Source: Cellulomonas sp. P24
GTDB lineage: Bacteria; Actinomycetota; Actinomycetes; Actinomycetales; Cellulomonadaceae
Length of the DNA stretch: 64,000 nucleotides
Reading direction: 5' to 3'
Assembly: GCF_024704385.1 (NCBI RefSeq)
Contig: NZ_JAJDFX010000002.1
Coordinates: forward strand, 2,108,001-2,172,000
Under the pieces are notes generated by a model. The model saw only the letters and a program-made list of their open reading frames with translations, was not told the DNA's origin and made no database searches. The position numbers were made by a program, and so were the translations under genes. The number at the start of each line of letters is the position of its first letter. The stretch's first letter is position 1. Shown piece by piece: positions 54,055 through 63,732 of the stretch.

Positions 54055-55224
54055 TCAGCCGATCGCGTGATCGTTCTTGAGGAGCCCCGGGTCGTTCGGC
54101 GCCAACGTCTCGAGGATCCTGTTGAGGTCATGGACCGACGCGAACTCGACGGTCAGGCGACCCTTGGTCTTGCCGAGGGCGATCTTCACCCGCGTCTCGA
54201 ACTGGTCCGACAACCGTGCCGCGAGGTCGTCGAGGGCGCTGTTGCGCTCACCGGCGCGGGGCCGCCGCGGTGCGGCCTTCGGCTCGGCGTCCCCTCCGAG
54301 CGTCACGATCTCCTCGGTCGCACGCACCGACAGGCCTTCGGCGACGATCCGCTGGGCGAGCCGTTCGATCGCCGCACCGTCGACGAGACCCAGGAGGGCT
54401 CGGGCATGACCGGCCGAGAGCACGCCGGCCGCTACGCGGCGCTGCACGAGCGGCGGCAGCCGAAGGAGGCGGATCGTGTTCGAGATCTGGGGGCGCGACC
54501 GATGGATCCGAGTGGCGAGCTCCTCGTGGGTGCAGCCGAAGTCGTCGAGGAGCTGCTGATAGGCCGCGGCTTCCTCGAGAGGGTTCAGCTGACTCCGGTG
54601 GAGGTTCTCAAGCAGCGCGTCACGGAGAAGGGCCTCGTCCTCGGTGTCGCGCACGATTGCCGGAATGGTGTCGAGGCCGGCCTCGATCGAGGCGCGCCAC
54701 CGGCGCTCGCCCATGATCAGCTCGTAGGAAGCGGCGCCGTCCTCGCTCGGCCGCACGACGATGGGCTGAAGGACTCCCACCTCGGTGATCGACCCGACAA
54801 GTTCCGCCAGAGCGTCCTCATCGAAGACCGTGCGTGGCTGCCTCGCGTTCGGCCGGATCGCCGAGACCGGGATCTCCGCGAAGTGCGCACCTGGCACAGG
54901 GAGAAGCCCGGTCGACGTCGGGTGTGCCGCGTCGCCGGCTCCCGACCGTGTGCCGTCGCCCTCGGGAGCGGACGACTGGCCGTTCCCGCCCCCCGTGGCC
55001 TCGTCGGCGGCAATGCCTGTCGTTGTTTCACGTGAAACGACGATGGCGTGCTCGCCAGAAAGCGCGGCATCCTCACGCTCCTCGACGACCAACGGCCCGC
55101 GTGCGCGCGCCGCTGCAGCACCCTGGTTGTCCGGGAAGAAGACGTCAACGGGGCGTTGCGCATCGCTCCCCGAAGGGATCAGCGCACCGAGTCCCCGTCC
55201 GAGTCCGCGCCGCTTCTCGCTCAC
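54055..55224 (-). CDS. parB: Chromosome-partitioning protein ParB
   Basis: 389-residue parS-binding CTPase. N-terminal [14 protein letters not shown] (the ParA-contact end), a long variable linker, then the ParB/Srx CTP domain ([46 protein letters not shown]), helix-turn-helix parS reader ([32 protein letters not shown]) and a C-terminal dimerisation region. GTG 55224 overlaps the parA stop. A parS-like sequence lies inside its own coding region and encodes part of the linker. Confidence 0.97.
   Translation of the reverse strand: MSEKRRGLGRGLGALIPSGSDAQRPVDVFFPDNQGAAAARARGPLVVEEREDAALSGEHAIVVSRETTTGIAADEATGGGNGQSSAPEGDGTRSGAGDAAHPTSTGLLPVPGAHFAEIPVSAIRPNARQPRTVFDEDALAELVGSITEVGVLQPIVVRPSEDGAASYELIMGERRWRASIEAGLDTIPAIVRDTEDEALLRDALLENLHRSQLNPLEEAAAYQQLLDDFGCTHEELATRIHRSRPQISNTIRLLRLPPLVQRRVAAGVLSAGHARALLGLVDGAAIERLAQRIVAEGLSVRATEEIVTLGGDAEPKAAPRRPRAGERNSALDDLAARLSDQFETRVKIALGKTKGRLTVEFASVHDLNRILETLAPNDPGLLKNDHAIG
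55024..55039. promoter_or_regulatory. parS: parS site 1 (inside parB)
   Basis: TGTTTCACGTGAAACG, 15 of 16 positions of the parS consensus TGTTTCACGTGAAACA. It falls in the variable linker of parB (codons for VVSRET), where the amino acid sequence can tolerate it. Confidence 0.9.
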
Positions 55225-56240
55225 TGGTCCTCCTGATGACTACCCGGCTCGAGACGTTCCTGTGCGTGTTGATCGTGTGACGTCGATGCTGCCACCGCGA
55301 ACGGCCCGTGCGGCGATGCCGGCGCGTGTCGTGTGCTCGCCTGCTCATCGGTCGACGTCTGTGGGCGTCCCTGCTCCGTGAGCTCTCTGGCCGCCTCGAG
55401 ATACGCGAGCGCTCCTGTTGAACCCGGGTCGTAGGTCATGACGGTCTGGCCGTAGCTCGGCGCCTCGGAGATGCGGACCGAACGCGGCACCGTCGTCTTG
55501 AGCGTGACCTCGGGGAAGTGCTCCCGAACCTCCGCCGCGACCTGCTGGGCGAGGTTGGTCCGTGCGTCGAACATCGTGAGCAGGATCGTCGACACGTGCA
55601 GCTCGGGATTCAGGTGCGCCTGGATGAGCTGGATCGTCTTCAGCAGCTGGCTGAGCCCCTCGAGGGCGTAGTACTCGCACTGGATCGGGATCAGGACCTC
55701 GTGTCCGACGACGAAGGCGTTCACGGTGAGCAGTCCGAGGCTCGGTGGACAGTCGACGAGCACGTAGTCGATGCGTGCCTGGCCAGTCGCTGCCCGATGC
55801 TGGAGATACGCGTCGAGCGCGTTCCGCAGCCGGGTCTCTCGCGCGACGAGTGAGACGAGCTCGATCTCCGCCCCGGACAGGTCGATCGTCGCCGGGACAC
55901 AGAGGAGCCGCGGAACGTCGGGGCACTGCTGGACGGCCTCAGCCATCGGTGCGCCGTCGACCAGTACCTCGTAGATCGACGGGGTCCCTGATCGGTGCTC
56001 GACGCCGAGCGCGGTGGACGCATTCCCCTGCGGGTCGTTGTCGAGCACGAGGACGTTCAGCCCGGACTGGGCGAGGGCCGCGGCGAGATTGACGGTCGTT
56101 GTCGTCTTCCCGACGCCGCCCTTCTGGTTGGCGATCGTGATCACGCGAGTCTGCGCGGGTCGGTCGAACTGCCGACCGGAGAGCCGGATCCGTCGCTGAG
56201 CGTCCAGGTGCAGCTGCGCAGCGAGGGGGGGTCGACTCAT
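55221..56240 (-). CDS. parA: Chromosome-partitioning ATPase ParA (N-terminal part probably hidden by a frameshift)
   Basis: 339 residues from ATG 56240. Deviant Walker [51 protein letters not shown] and the DNA-contact [21 protein letters not shown] identify ParA, which moves ParB-parS complexes. ATG 56240 lacks a well-placed ribosome-binding site. A better N-terminus (GTG 56364, SDDGQGTRAND to LPAVDESTP) runs in another frame up to the G7 run 56225-56231; with six G it would continue as [15 protein letters not shown], the usual actinobacterial ParA start region. So the true gene is probably 55221-56364. Stop overlaps parB (GTGA). Confidence 0.93.
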   Translation of the reverse strand: MSRPPLAAQLHLDAQRRIRLSGRQFDRPAQTRVITIANQKGGVGKTTTTVNLAAALAQSGLNVLVLDNDPQGNASTALGVEHRSGTPSIYEVLVDGAPMAEAVQQCPDVPRLLCVPATIDLSGAEIELVSLVARETRLRNALDAYLQHRAATGQARIDYVLVDCPPSLGLLTVNAFVVGHEVLIPIQCEYYALEGLSQLLKTIQLIQAHLNPELHVSTILLTMFDARTNLAQQVAAEVREHFPEVTLKTTVPRSVRISEAPSYGQTVMTYDPGSTGALAYLEAARELTEQGRPQTSTDEQASTRHAPASPHGPFAVAASTSHDQHAQERLEPGSHQEDQ

Positions 56241-56455
56241 CCACTGCAGGAAGGCTCTCCACCAGCGCCGCGCGACGCGCCTCCTCGTGGTGATCGTTCG
56301 ACGTCGTCACGGACCGCACCCCACCGTTGTCGTTCGCCCGCGTGCCCTGCCCGTCGTCACTCACCAGCCACCACCCGTCGCGTCATCTTGTCCTGCCGTT
56401 CCCCCACGGGCGGAACCTCCGCGGGTCGTCCGAGCCGCCAAGTGCTGTTCGCGCT

Positions 56456-56471
56456 CGTTCCACGTGAAACA
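56456..56471. promoter_or_regulatory. parS: parS site 2 (parA-rsmG gap)
   Basis: CGTTCCACGTGAAACA, 14 of 16 consensus positions, between the parA start and the rsmG end. Confidence 0.75.
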
Positions 56472-56572
56472 TCGCCCCGGTCGTGGCGTTCACCTCAGCC
56501 AACCGTCCTGGTCCGCACGCGCCCGAGTGTCGGGTACCCCTCGCGCACGACGCCACCGCAGACCACTCGACG

Positions 56573-57226
56573 TCACGAGCCACGGCGACGAGACTCGCGC
56601 ACAGTCTCTCTCACGATCCTCACGATCGTCGTCTCGTCCACACCCTTGACGGTCGCCGCGCGAAGCACCTCTGCGCGCCCGCCGCCGAGCGCGCGAATCT
56701 GCTTCGCGGCCTTCTCCACCTCGGCGGGTGCTGCCTGCCCCTTGATCGCCAGGAGCTGTCCGCCGGCCCGCAGGAGAGGGAGAGCCCACTGAACCAGTCG
56801 GTCCAGCGGCGCAACGGCGCGCGCGGTGACAACGTCCCCTTGCAGGGATCCGTGGAGATCCTCGGCTCGAGCACGCAGAATCTCGACATTGGTGAGCCCG
56901 AGTTCCGACACGACATCGTGCAGCCAGATCGTCCGCCGATCCATGGACTCGACGAGGACGACCTCCAGGGTCGGACGCATCGCGGCGATGACAATCCCGG
57001 GGAGGCCGGCGCCCGAGCCGACGTCGATCACCCGGCCGGACTCCGGGAGGTACGGCACGATGGACGCCGAGTTGAGCAGATGACGCTCCCACAGGATCGG
57101 TACCTCGCGGGGACCGATCAGTCCACGAAGCACCCCCTGATCAGCCAGGAGCTCCGCAAAGCGGGAGATCGTCGGAAGCGACACCCCGAGGAAGTCCGCC
57201 ACAGCAGGATCGTCAGCTCGGCTCAC
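56573..57226 (-). CDS. rsmG: 16S rRNA (guanine-527-N7)-methyltransferase RsmG
   Basis: 217-residue S-adenosylmethionine methyltransferase that modifies G527 of 16S rRNA (also GidB). The SAM site VIDVGSGAGLPGIVIAAMRP is near residues 70-90, then VVLVESMDRRTIWLHDVV, ARAVAPLDRLVQWALPLL and AIKGQAAPAEV. GTG 57226 is preferred because GGAG lies five bases upstream and the protein then has the normal length; the frame is open to an ATG at 57409 but that part is basic, unbiased and overlaps a parS site. Confidence 0.93.
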   Translation of the reverse strand: MSRADDPAVADFLGVSLPTISRFAELLADQGVLRGLIGPREVPILWERHLLNSASIVPYLPESGRVIDVGSGAGLPGIVIAAMRPTLEVVLVESMDRRTIWLHDVVSELGLTNVEILRARAEDLHGSLQGDVVTARAVAPLDRLVQWALPLLRAGGQLLAIKGQAAPAEVEKAAKQIRALGGGRAEVLRAATVKGVDETTIVRIVRETVRESRRRGS

Positions 57227-57392
57227 ACACACTCCTGCATCTGGTTCGACTTGTCTGGACAATCCGCCGTGAAGGCCTGCACGGCCGACGCGAGGCCGCT
57301 CCACGTCCGGTCCAGTCACGCGCCGGCGCGTCCCGACCGAGCGCACTCCGGGAGCCGCGCGCCGCGCGCCGCAGTCCTCTCGGTGCCGACGA

Positions 57393-57408
57393 GGTTTCAC
57401 GTGAAACA
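57393..57408. promoter_or_regulatory. parS: parS site 3
   Basis: GGTTTCACGTGAAACA, 15 of 16 consensus positions, about 170 bp upstream of the rsmG start. Confidence 0.88.
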
Positions 57409-58081
57409 CAGTCTTTCATGCCGGCCGGTGTCCTCGGGCACCAACATCTTGCGAAGACGAACGGGCACCCTCGTGAGTGCCCGGCCGCCGTGCACCCATG
57501 GGACTCGCTGACGTGCGGGCCGAGGTCGACAGCGCGACTCCGGTGACAGCGCCCTCGTCTCACCGGCCCGTCCCCGACCACCGGAGCGCCCAAGGCGCCG
57601 TACCAGACCGGCCGCCGCCATGCCCCGCCGAGGCAGACCGCATCCCGTGGCTCGAGACGCGCTGCGCCTCCATGGGAGGAGCAACGACGAGCCCGTCGTG
57701 CTTCACTCCCATAGCGCTGGACCCGGTACTTGATGTCTCATCGCATGGCTCGTCGACACATCGGGTGGCAACCGCGCCGCGCGCCGTCGCCGTCATCAGG
57801 CAACTGTGCGGGCACTACCCAGACCCGTCACTTCCTCAGCCGACCCCCGCGGGATGCGGTCGCGCCGATGTGATCTCTCACACCACCGGTCACTGAGACG
57901 GCCTAGAGCTGCGCGCTCCGGTGTCCAACGAGCGACCAGCACGCCCACGACCACGACCGCGAGCTCGACCGCGAGCTCGAGCTCGAGCAACGCTCTCGTC
58001 TCCATAGCGGCCCGCTGACCGGCTCACACCCCGGATCGGGCCTGGCCACGGCTCCACTCGTCCAACGACTTCCGCATTCCC

Positions 58082-58097
58082 TGTTTCACGTGAAACG
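58082..58097. promoter_or_regulatory. parS: parS site 4
   Basis: TGTTTCACGTGAAACG, 15 of 16 consensus positions and identical to site 1, in the middle of the gene-free region. Confidence 0.9.
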
Positions 58098-58518
58098 TCA
58101 GCGAACGGCCACCTACCTCACGCTGCCACACGGGAGGACGCTGACTCGCGGCGCCCCTGAGAGGATCCCCGCTCGGCGCACGACCTACGCGTTCCCACCG
58201 AGAACCTCGCCGTCGGCCGACCAGCCTCGCGCTCCTCCGCCCAGTGACACCCGCGGCAACCCGACGGGTCCACTCCCCCCAACGGACGTCTGCACCCGCC
58301 CGCGCGTCGACGCGGGCCCCTCGCGTCGACGAACGCCATCGGACACTCGCACGACGGAGCCGGACGCCTCAGGAGTCCGGACGTCCCAGAGTCGCCTCGG
58401 GTGCTCGGGGGAGCATCGCGATGGGTCCACCAGCCCTGTTGGCCGACCCCATCCCATCTGGATCACCACGGCGAACATCAGCCCCGCGCGCCGACGCCGA
58501 CGTCATGGTCAGAACGTC

Positions 58519-58534
58519 CGTTCCACGTGAAACA
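58519..58534. promoter_or_regulatory. parS: parS site 5
   Basis: CGTTCCACGTGAAACA, 14 of 16 consensus positions and identical to site 2, about 160 bp beyond the jag end. Confidence 0.75.
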
Positions 58535-58691
58535 TCCACCTGCCGACCCGGTCAAGACGGACCCGCCACGCGGCGGCGGGAGGGTCCCGGACGTTGTCTC
58601 ACCACGCACCGCACCGCGACCTGGGCGCGACGCCGCCCGGGAGCTCGACCACGGCGCGGTGCCGACGGGGAACGCCCAGGACACGGCAACG

Positions 58692-59210
58692 TCAGGCGGG
58701 CCGCACCACGACGTGCCGCATCGGCTCCACACCGTCGGAGTCGCTCACGAGGCCGGCATCTGCGACGGCATCGTGCACGACTTTCCGCTCGAACGGGTTC
58801 ATCGGCTCAAGGGCGACCGACGCACCGGTCTCCCTGACCTGAGCGATCGCCGCCTCAGCGACCTTGACGAGCTCGACGCGGCGACCGGCGCGGTAGCCCG
58901 CGACGTCGAGCATCAACCGACTCCGCTCACCAGTCTTCGCCTGCACGGCCAGACGTGTCAGCTCCTGCAGCGCGTCCAGGACCTCTCCGTCCTTGCCCGC
59001 AAGGCGTCGCAGTGCCCGCTCGGACCCGCCGTCCGCGACCACCGCGACCGCAGCCCGGCCGTGCTCGATGTCGATGTCGATGTCGCCGTCGAGGTCCGCG
59101 ATGTCGAGGAGCTCCTCGAGGTAGTCGGCGGCGATCTCACCCTCCTCTTCGAGGCGACGGGTCGCCGGCGGTTCGACGGGAGTGGTGCCCTGCTCAGCGG
59201 ATGCTGCCAT
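58692..59210 (-). CDS. jag: Jag/KhpB-type RNA-binding protein
   Basis: 172-residue protein with an acidic N-terminus (EEEGEIAADYLEELLDIADLDGDIDIDIE), a type II KH-like domain (GKDGEVLDALQELTRLAVQ) and an R3H domain (ALEPMNPFERKVVHDAVAD). It binds RNA and is nearly always downstream of yidC; roles in envelope growth control are known in Gram-positive bacteria. ATG 59210 with GGAGGAA upstream, 42 bp after yidC. Confidence 0.95.
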   Translation of the reverse strand: MAASAEQGTTPVEPPATRRLEEEGEIAADYLEELLDIADLDGDIDIDIEHGRAAVAVVADGGSERALRRLAGKDGEVLDALQELTRLAVQAKTGERSRLMLDVAGYRAGRRVELVKVAEAAIAQVRETGASVALEPMNPFERKVVHDAVADAGLVSDSDGVEPMRHVVVRPA

Positions 59211-59252
59211 TGCTTGTTCCTCCTGGCATGGCGCACGACCTCGTGGTCAGCG

Positions 59253-60314
59253 CTACTTCTTCGGCTTGGTGGTACCCGTCGAGCCGGCCTCGCCGTCGTC
59301 CGGGTCCGATGACTCCTCCGACATTCCGCTGTCGGTCGACGGTCCCTCACCCGGTGCCCGCTTCTTCTGGCGGTCCTTGCGCTTCGGCTGCACGCGCTGA
59401 CCCCGGGCCGGCTCCTCGATCGCCGGAAGCTCCGGACCTGCGGAGACCTGACCCTGCACCTTCCCCTTGCGTGCCTGGCGCTCCTTCAGCATCCGCTCTG
59501 CCTCGGATCCCGGCGCCGGCATCCGGCGGATCGTGTAGAACTGCTGCCCCATCGACCAGACGTTCGTCGTGGTCCAGTAGATCAGCACACCGATCGGGAA
59601 GTTCACGCCCGAGAACGCGAAGACCAGCGGCAGGACGTACAGGAGCATCTTCTGCTGCTGAGCCATCGGACCCTGGAGCGCCGACGCCGGCATGTTCTTC
59701 ATCGTGAGCTGGCGTTGCGTCGTGAACGTCGTGATCGACATCGCGACGATCAGCAGGATCGTGACGAACCTGACGTTCCCCGCGAGCGAGCCGAGGTCCG
59801 CCGCCTTCACGAACGTCGACGACAGCGGTGCTCCGAACAGGGTGGCCTTCTCGGCCTGGGAAGCGAGCTCCTTGGTCATGACGCCGATCGGGTCCTGCTG
59901 ACCGGAGGCGATGTTCTGCAGACTGTTGAGCACCCGGAAGAGAGCGAAGAAGATCGGGGACTGCGCCAGGATCGGCAAGCATGACGCAAGCGGGTTCGTG
60001 TTGTGCTTCTTGTACAGCTCCATCGTCTCGCGGCTCATCGCCTCACGAGATGCGGGGTCAGACTTCCCCTTGTACTTCTTCTGGATCGCCTGCATCTCCG
60101 GCGCGAGGAGCTGCATGCCTCGCGACGCGCGGATCTGCCGGACGAACAGCGGGATCAGCATCACCCGGATGACGACGACGAGGCCGACGATCGACAGCGC
60201 CCAGGCGGCGCCCGACGCCGGGTTCAGACCGAGGATGCGGAACAGCGCATGGAACTGCACCATGATCCATGCGACCACCCATTCGATCGGGTAGAGGATC
60301 TTGAACAGGTCCAT
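59253..60314 (-). CDS. yidC: Membrane protein insertase YidC
   Basis: 353-residue Oxa1-family insertase without a cleavable lipobox, five core helices. Seen are the first helix pair (IEWVVAWIMVQFHALF), the conserved basic helix RVMLIPLFVRQIRASRGMQ with the hydrophilic-groove Arg, LPILAQSPIFFALFRVL, VLPLVFAFSGVNFPIGVLIYWTTTNVWSMGQQ, and a long basic/acidic C-terminal tail (RKDRQKKRAPGEG) for ribosome contact. ATG 60314 follows GAGGGAG at eight bases; a TTG at 60317 is a weaker alternative. It inserts small membrane proteins alone or with Sec. Confidence 0.97.
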   Translation of the reverse strand: MDLFKILYPIEWVVAWIMVQFHALFRILGLNPASGAAWALSIVGLVVVIRVMLIPLFVRQIRASRGMQLLAPEMQAIQKKYKGKSDPASREAMSRETMELYKKHNTNPLASCLPILAQSPIFFALFRVLNSLQNIASGQQDPIGVMTKELASQAEKATLFGAPLSSTFVKAADLGSLAGNVRFVTILLIVAMSITTFTTQRQLTMKNMPASALQGPMAQQQKMLLYVLPLVFAFSGVNFPIGVLIYWTTTNVWSMGQQFYTIRRMPAPGSEAERMLKERQARKGKVQGQVSAGPELPAIEEPARGQRVQPKRKDRQKKRAPGEGPSTDSGMSEESSDPDDGEAGSTGTTKPKK

Positions 60315-60404
60315 CAACTAGCTCCCTCAAGTCGGTCCGGACCGCGGCTCTCTGCCGCGCCCGTCAGGCTTCACACGAGGCGCACTCGCTCACGCCTGTC
60401 GATC

Positions 60405-60806
60405 TCATGACACGTCTGCACGACCCCGCGACGTGGGTTCCTGCGGCACAGTCTCAACCATGGGAGTGCCCTCCGGGGAATCCGCTCCGGACGACCCGTC
60501 GTTCACGTGCCCGTGACGGTGTTCGCGAGCGACCTTCTCCGGCACGTCGTCCACACCACCGGCGCTCCACGGGTTGCACCGGAGTACTCGCCAGACGGCC
60601 ATCGGCACCCCCCGGAGCAGGCCGTGCCGCTGCACCGCGATCACCGCGTACTGCGAGCACGACGGGTAGTACTTGCAGGTCGGCGGCGTCATCGGCGAGA
60701 TGTACTTCTGGTACCCGCGCAACGCCAGGATGATGAGCTGCCCGGGGATCCTCACCACCACCCGCATCACCGCGACAGCCCGCGCTCCCCCGGTCCGCGC
60801 TGTCAT
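60405..60806 (-). CDS. yidD: Membrane protein insertion efficiency factor YidD
   Basis: 133 residues; the first 85 are the YidD domain (LIILALRGYQKYISPMTPPTCKYYPSCSQYA, HGLLRGVPMAVWRVLRCNPWSAGGVD), with its conserved cysteines, followed by a charged tail. Start ATG overlaps the rnpA stop (ATGA). Part of the rpmH-rnpA-yidD-yidC-jag unit. Confidence 0.95.
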   Translation of the reverse strand: MTARTGGARAVAVMRVVVRIPGQLIILALRGYQKYISPMTPPTCKYYPSCSQYAVIAVQRHGLLRGVPMAVWRVLRCNPWSAGGVDDVPEKVAREHRHGHVNDGSSGADSPEGTPMVETVPQEPTSRGRADVS

Positions 60807-61156
60807 CGCAAGCCCCGACGTCGTGCGGCGGTGCGCATCGCACCCTCGAGGTCGCCCTCGAGCTGAGCGAAGGTTCGATCGGCGCTCGGTGGAAGGGCGC
60901 GGACCACGATCCCGACGTCGGCGGGAAGCTCGTCGAGGTGCCCGTGGACCGCCGCTCTGAGCCGCCTCTTGACGAGGTTCCGCGTCACTGCGTTCCCGAC
61001 GGCCTTGGACACGACGAAACCGACCACCGGACCAGATCCGGGGTCGGTTCGCGTCATCATGTGCACGACCAAGCTCTCACGTCCCGCACGAGACCCGGAC
61101 CGCACCGCCCGCTGAAAATCAGCCGAGCGACGCATCCGGTGCCGGGCGGGGAGCAC
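60803..61156 (-). CDS. rnpA: Ribonuclease P protein component
   Basis: 117-residue RNase P protein. N-terminal LPARHRMRRSADFQRAVRSGSRAG, central VGFVVSKAVGNAVTRNLVKRRLR with the RNA-binding RNR-type motif, and a normal length. It binds the catalytic RNA that matures tRNA 5' ends. GTG 61156 begins eight bases after the rpmH stop. Confidence 0.96.
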   Translation of the reverse strand: MLPARHRMRRSADFQRAVRSGSRAGRESLVVHMMTRTDPGSGPVVGFVVSKAVGNAVTRNLVKRRLRAAVHGHLDELPADVGIVVRALPPSADRTFAQLEGDLEGAMRTAARRRGLR

Positions 61157-61164
61157 CGAGAGGG

Positions 61165-61302
61165 TCAGGCCGAGAGTTCCTCGCGGCCCTTGCGCCGACG
61201 AGCAGCAAGGATCGCGCGGCCGGCACGGGTCCGCATACGCAGGCGGAAGCCATGGGTCTTGGCCCGGCGCCGGTTGTTCGGCTGAAAGGTCCGCTTGCTC
61301 AC
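61165..61302 (-). CDS. rpmH: 50S ribosomal protein L34
   Basis: 45-residue L34: [18 protein letters not shown], then [19 protein letters not shown] and RELSA. GTG at 61302. First gene of the leftward operon from the origin (rpmH-rnpA-yidD-yidC-jag); too short for ordinary gene-length cutoffs but unmistakable. Confidence 0.97.
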   Translation of the reverse strand: MSKRTFQPNNRRRAKTHGFRLRMRTRAGRAILAARRRKGREELSA

Positions 61303-61772
61303 GAGTGTCTCCAACTGCTTCGGGGAAGTAGCACCCGTCCGTACGGACGCGTGCCAGGTCTGTTGGCCCCGAACGTCGTCCTCACCAGCGGTTCGCGCAC
61401 GTCATGCGTGCGAGTTCACGGTGCCTGCGGCGTCCGAGGACGCGCGCGCTGAAGACGGCGCAGAAGGGCCTCTCAACATTACGCTCTGCCGAGAGCGGCG
61501 GTCAAACCAGCTCGATCACCGTACCCGCACCCCGCCGGGCCGGGACCCGCCCGACCACCCCCGCCATCACTCCGATGCGTCACCCGAATGGCCGGTGCCA
61601 GACCAAGGATCGGAAGGACTACACTCCCCAGTGGCGAGAGTTGTCCACAGATCCGAGGGACGAAAACCCCTCTGCCGCCGTCCCCACCACACAGGTTGTG
61701 GATAAAGGTGTGGATTACCGGTGCGCGTGCGAGACTGCAGCCTGACGAACGATCAGGGCGGCGAGGTAAACA
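61303..61772. other. 470-bp rpmH-dnaA divergent region with DnaA boxes
   Basis: Perfect DnaA boxes TTGTCCACA at 61641-61649 and, inverted, TGTGGATAA at 61697-61705, with TGTGGATTA (eight of nine) at 61709-61717. They cluster within about 130 bp of the dnaA start, so DnaA probably controls its own promoter, and the region may form the left part of the origin. It also contains the rpmH promoter; no gene. Confidence 0.75.
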
Positions 61773-63296
61773 GTGTCTCCACAGGACGACCAGATCCCAG
61801 CGATCTGGGACAGAGCGGTCCGCGAGCTGCAGGACAGTCCTGACATCACCCCTCGCCAGCTCGCCTTCGTGAAGCTCGCCGTCCCTCTCGGTCTGCTCGA
61901 CGGCACGATGCTTCTCGCGGTCGGGAACGACCTCACCAAGGAGTACCTCGAGACCCGCGCGCGGGTCGAGATCACGTCGGCGCTCACCGAGGTCCTCGGC
62001 CGCGAGGCACGGTTCGCCATCACGATCGACCCCGACGTCGCTCCGGTCCAGACGACCGACCACACCTCGCGACCCGCACTGACCCACGGCGACACCGCGA
62101 GCACACGCACCGCCGAGGCCCACGAACGAACCCCGTCGAACGGCTCGACCCGCCCGGACTCCGGCTCCTCCACCTATCCGAGCCGCGAGCAGTTCCCGGA
62201 CGAGCGCCCTCGCTCGCCGTTCTCCACCCAGCCGGTCAGCAACCGGCGTCCGGCCGCCGAGCCGGCCCGGCTCAACAAGAAGTACCTCTTCGAGACCTTC
62301 GTCATCGGCTCGTCCAACCGGTTCGCCCATGCCGCGGCCGTCGCCGTGGCCGAGGCGCCCGCGAAGGCCTACAACCCGCTCTTCATCTACGGCGACTCCG
62401 GGTTGGGCAAGACGCACCTCCTGCACGCGATCGGCCACTACGCACAGAACCTCTACCCGAGCGTGCGCGTCCGGTACGTCAACTCCGAGGAGTTCACGAA
62501 CGACTTCATCAACTCGATCCGCGACGAGAAGGCCGGAGCCTTCCAACGGCGCTACCGGGACGTCGACGTCCTGCTGATCGACGACATCCAGTTCCTGCAG
62601 GGCAAGGAACAGACGATGGAGGAGTTCTTCCACACCTTCAACACGCTCCACAACGCGAACAAACAGGTCGTGATCACCTCCGACCTGCCGCCGAAGCAGC
62701 TGAACGGCTTCGAGGACCGCATGCGATCGCGGTTCGAGTGGGGACTCATCACCGACGTCCAGCCGCCGGACCTCGAGACCCGCATCGCGATCCTTCGCAA
62801 GAAGGCCGGCAGCGAGAACCTCCAGGCTCCCGACGACGTCCTCGAGTACATCGCCTCGAAGATCTCGACGAACATCCGCGAGCTCGAGGGCGCACTCATC
62901 CGCGTGACGGCATTCGCGAATCTCAACCGCCAGCACGTCGACCTCTCGCTCGCCGAGATCGTGCTCCGCGACCTCATCACCGACGACAACGCCGCCGAGA
63001 TCACCGCCACGGCCGTGATCGGGCAGACCGCTGCGTACTTCGGGCTGACCATCGAGGACCTCTGCGGCTCGTCGCGATCGCGCGTCCTCGTCACGGCACG
63101 CCAGATCGCCATGTACCTGTGCCGGGAGCTGACCGACCTCTCCCTGCCGAAGATCGGGCAGGCGTTCGGCGGCCGGGACCACACGACCGTCATGCACGCC
63201 AACCGCAAGATCCGCGAGCTCATGGCGGAACGGCGCTCGGTCTACAACCAGGTCTCCGAGCTCACGAACCGCATCAAGCAGCAGCAGCGCGGCTGA
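61773..63296 (+). CDS. dnaA: Chromosomal replication initiator DnaA
   Basis: 507 residues. Domain I ([23 protein letters not shown]), a Ser/Thr/Pro-rich domain II (about residues 90-165), AAA+ domain III with Walker [17 protein letters not shown], Walker [19 protein letters not shown] and sensor regions, and DNA-binding domain IV with [33 protein letters not shown] 61773 with GAGGT five bases upstream. It opens the origin between itself and dnaN. Confidence 0.98.
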   Translation: MSPQDDQIPAIWDRAVRELQDSPDITPRQLAFVKLAVPLGLLDGTMLLAVGNDLTKEYLETRARVEITSALTEVLGREARFAITIDPDVAPVQTTDHTSRPALTHGDTASTRTAEAHERTPSNGSTRPDSGSSTYPSREQFPDERPRSPFSTQPVSNRRPAAEPARLNKKYLFETFVIGSSNRFAHAAAVAVAEAPAKAYNPLFIYGDSGLGKTHLLHAIGHYAQNLYPSVRVRYVNSEEFTNDFINSIRDEKAGAFQRRYRDVDVLLIDDIQFLQGKEQTMEEFFHTFNTLHNANKQVVITSDLPPKQLNGFEDRMRSRFEWGLITDVQPPDLETRIAILRKKAGSENLQAPDDVLEYIASKISTNIRELEGALIRVTAFANLNRQHVDLSLAEIVLRDLITDDNAAEITATAVIGQTAAYFGLTIEDLCGSSRSRVLVTARQIAMYLCRELTDLSLPKIGQAFGGRDHTTVMHANRKIRELMAERRSVYNQVSELTNRIKQQQRG

Positions 63297-63732
63297 CGCG
63301 TTCCGTCGAGAGGTTCAATGCGAACCTGAGAAATCGATGGGACGACTGTTCACACCTGTGGGTAAGTCTGTGGACAACGGTGGACAACTGCCCCATGCCA
63401 TGTGGACATCACCCCACCTACCGGTGAACACCGCAGCACGGTGCCCCGACCGTCCACTGCTCCCCACAGCACGACCGGAGCGCCGTCCCCCGACCGTCCA
63501 CACGACGATCTCCCGCCTGACCTGCAACATCACCGACGATCCACAGAACACACACCTGCTACTACGATGACGAACATTCTTGTCGGAAGAGATCCACAAC
63601 ACCGTCATGGGGGCTTGCGCGACCAGGGTCATACACCGGTCATGATCGGTACCGATGGCTCCCTCACTCGCGTAGTCTTCGCTGCAGCCCGTGACGTGCC
63701 GTTGCCGTCGGGCGTCGAAGAAGGGGTGTCTG
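63297..63732. other. oriC: Replication origin oriC (dnaA-dnaN intergenic region)
   Basis: 436 bp without a gene. DnaA boxes (all in the TGTGGACAA orientation unless noted): TGTGGGTAA 63357-63365 (8/9), TGTGGACAA 63369-63377 (perfect), GGTGGACAA 63379-63387 (8/9), TGTGGACAT 63401-63409 (8/9); opposite orientation CCGTCCACA 63494-63502, CGATCCACA 63537-63545 and AGATCCACA 63591-63599 (7/9 each). A relatively A/T-rich stretch at about 63540-63600 could unwind. The layout matches actinobacterial origins. Confidence 0.9.

Larger units (their letters stand above)
57227..58691. other. 1.46-kb region without a convincing gene, carrying three parS sites
   Basis: Lies between rsmG and jag, which are neighbours in most actinobacteria. 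All frames of any length are Pro/Arg/Ser-rich without ribosome-binding sites or the normal third-position bias. It contains parS-like sites at 57393, 58082 and 58519 and clustered CGAGCTCG palindromes at about 57959-57986. A non-coding RNA cannot be excluded. Confidence 0.6.

Noticed and set aside
57227-57409. Longer rsmG start at ATG 57409
   Set aside because: Would add 61 basic, unbiased residues over a parS site; GTG 57226 has GGAG at five bases and gives the normal length.
57477-58530. Several 70-146 codon frames in the rsmG-jag gap on both strands
   Set aside because: None has a ribosome-binding site, normal codon bias or a recognisable motif; products are Pro/Arg/Ser-rich.
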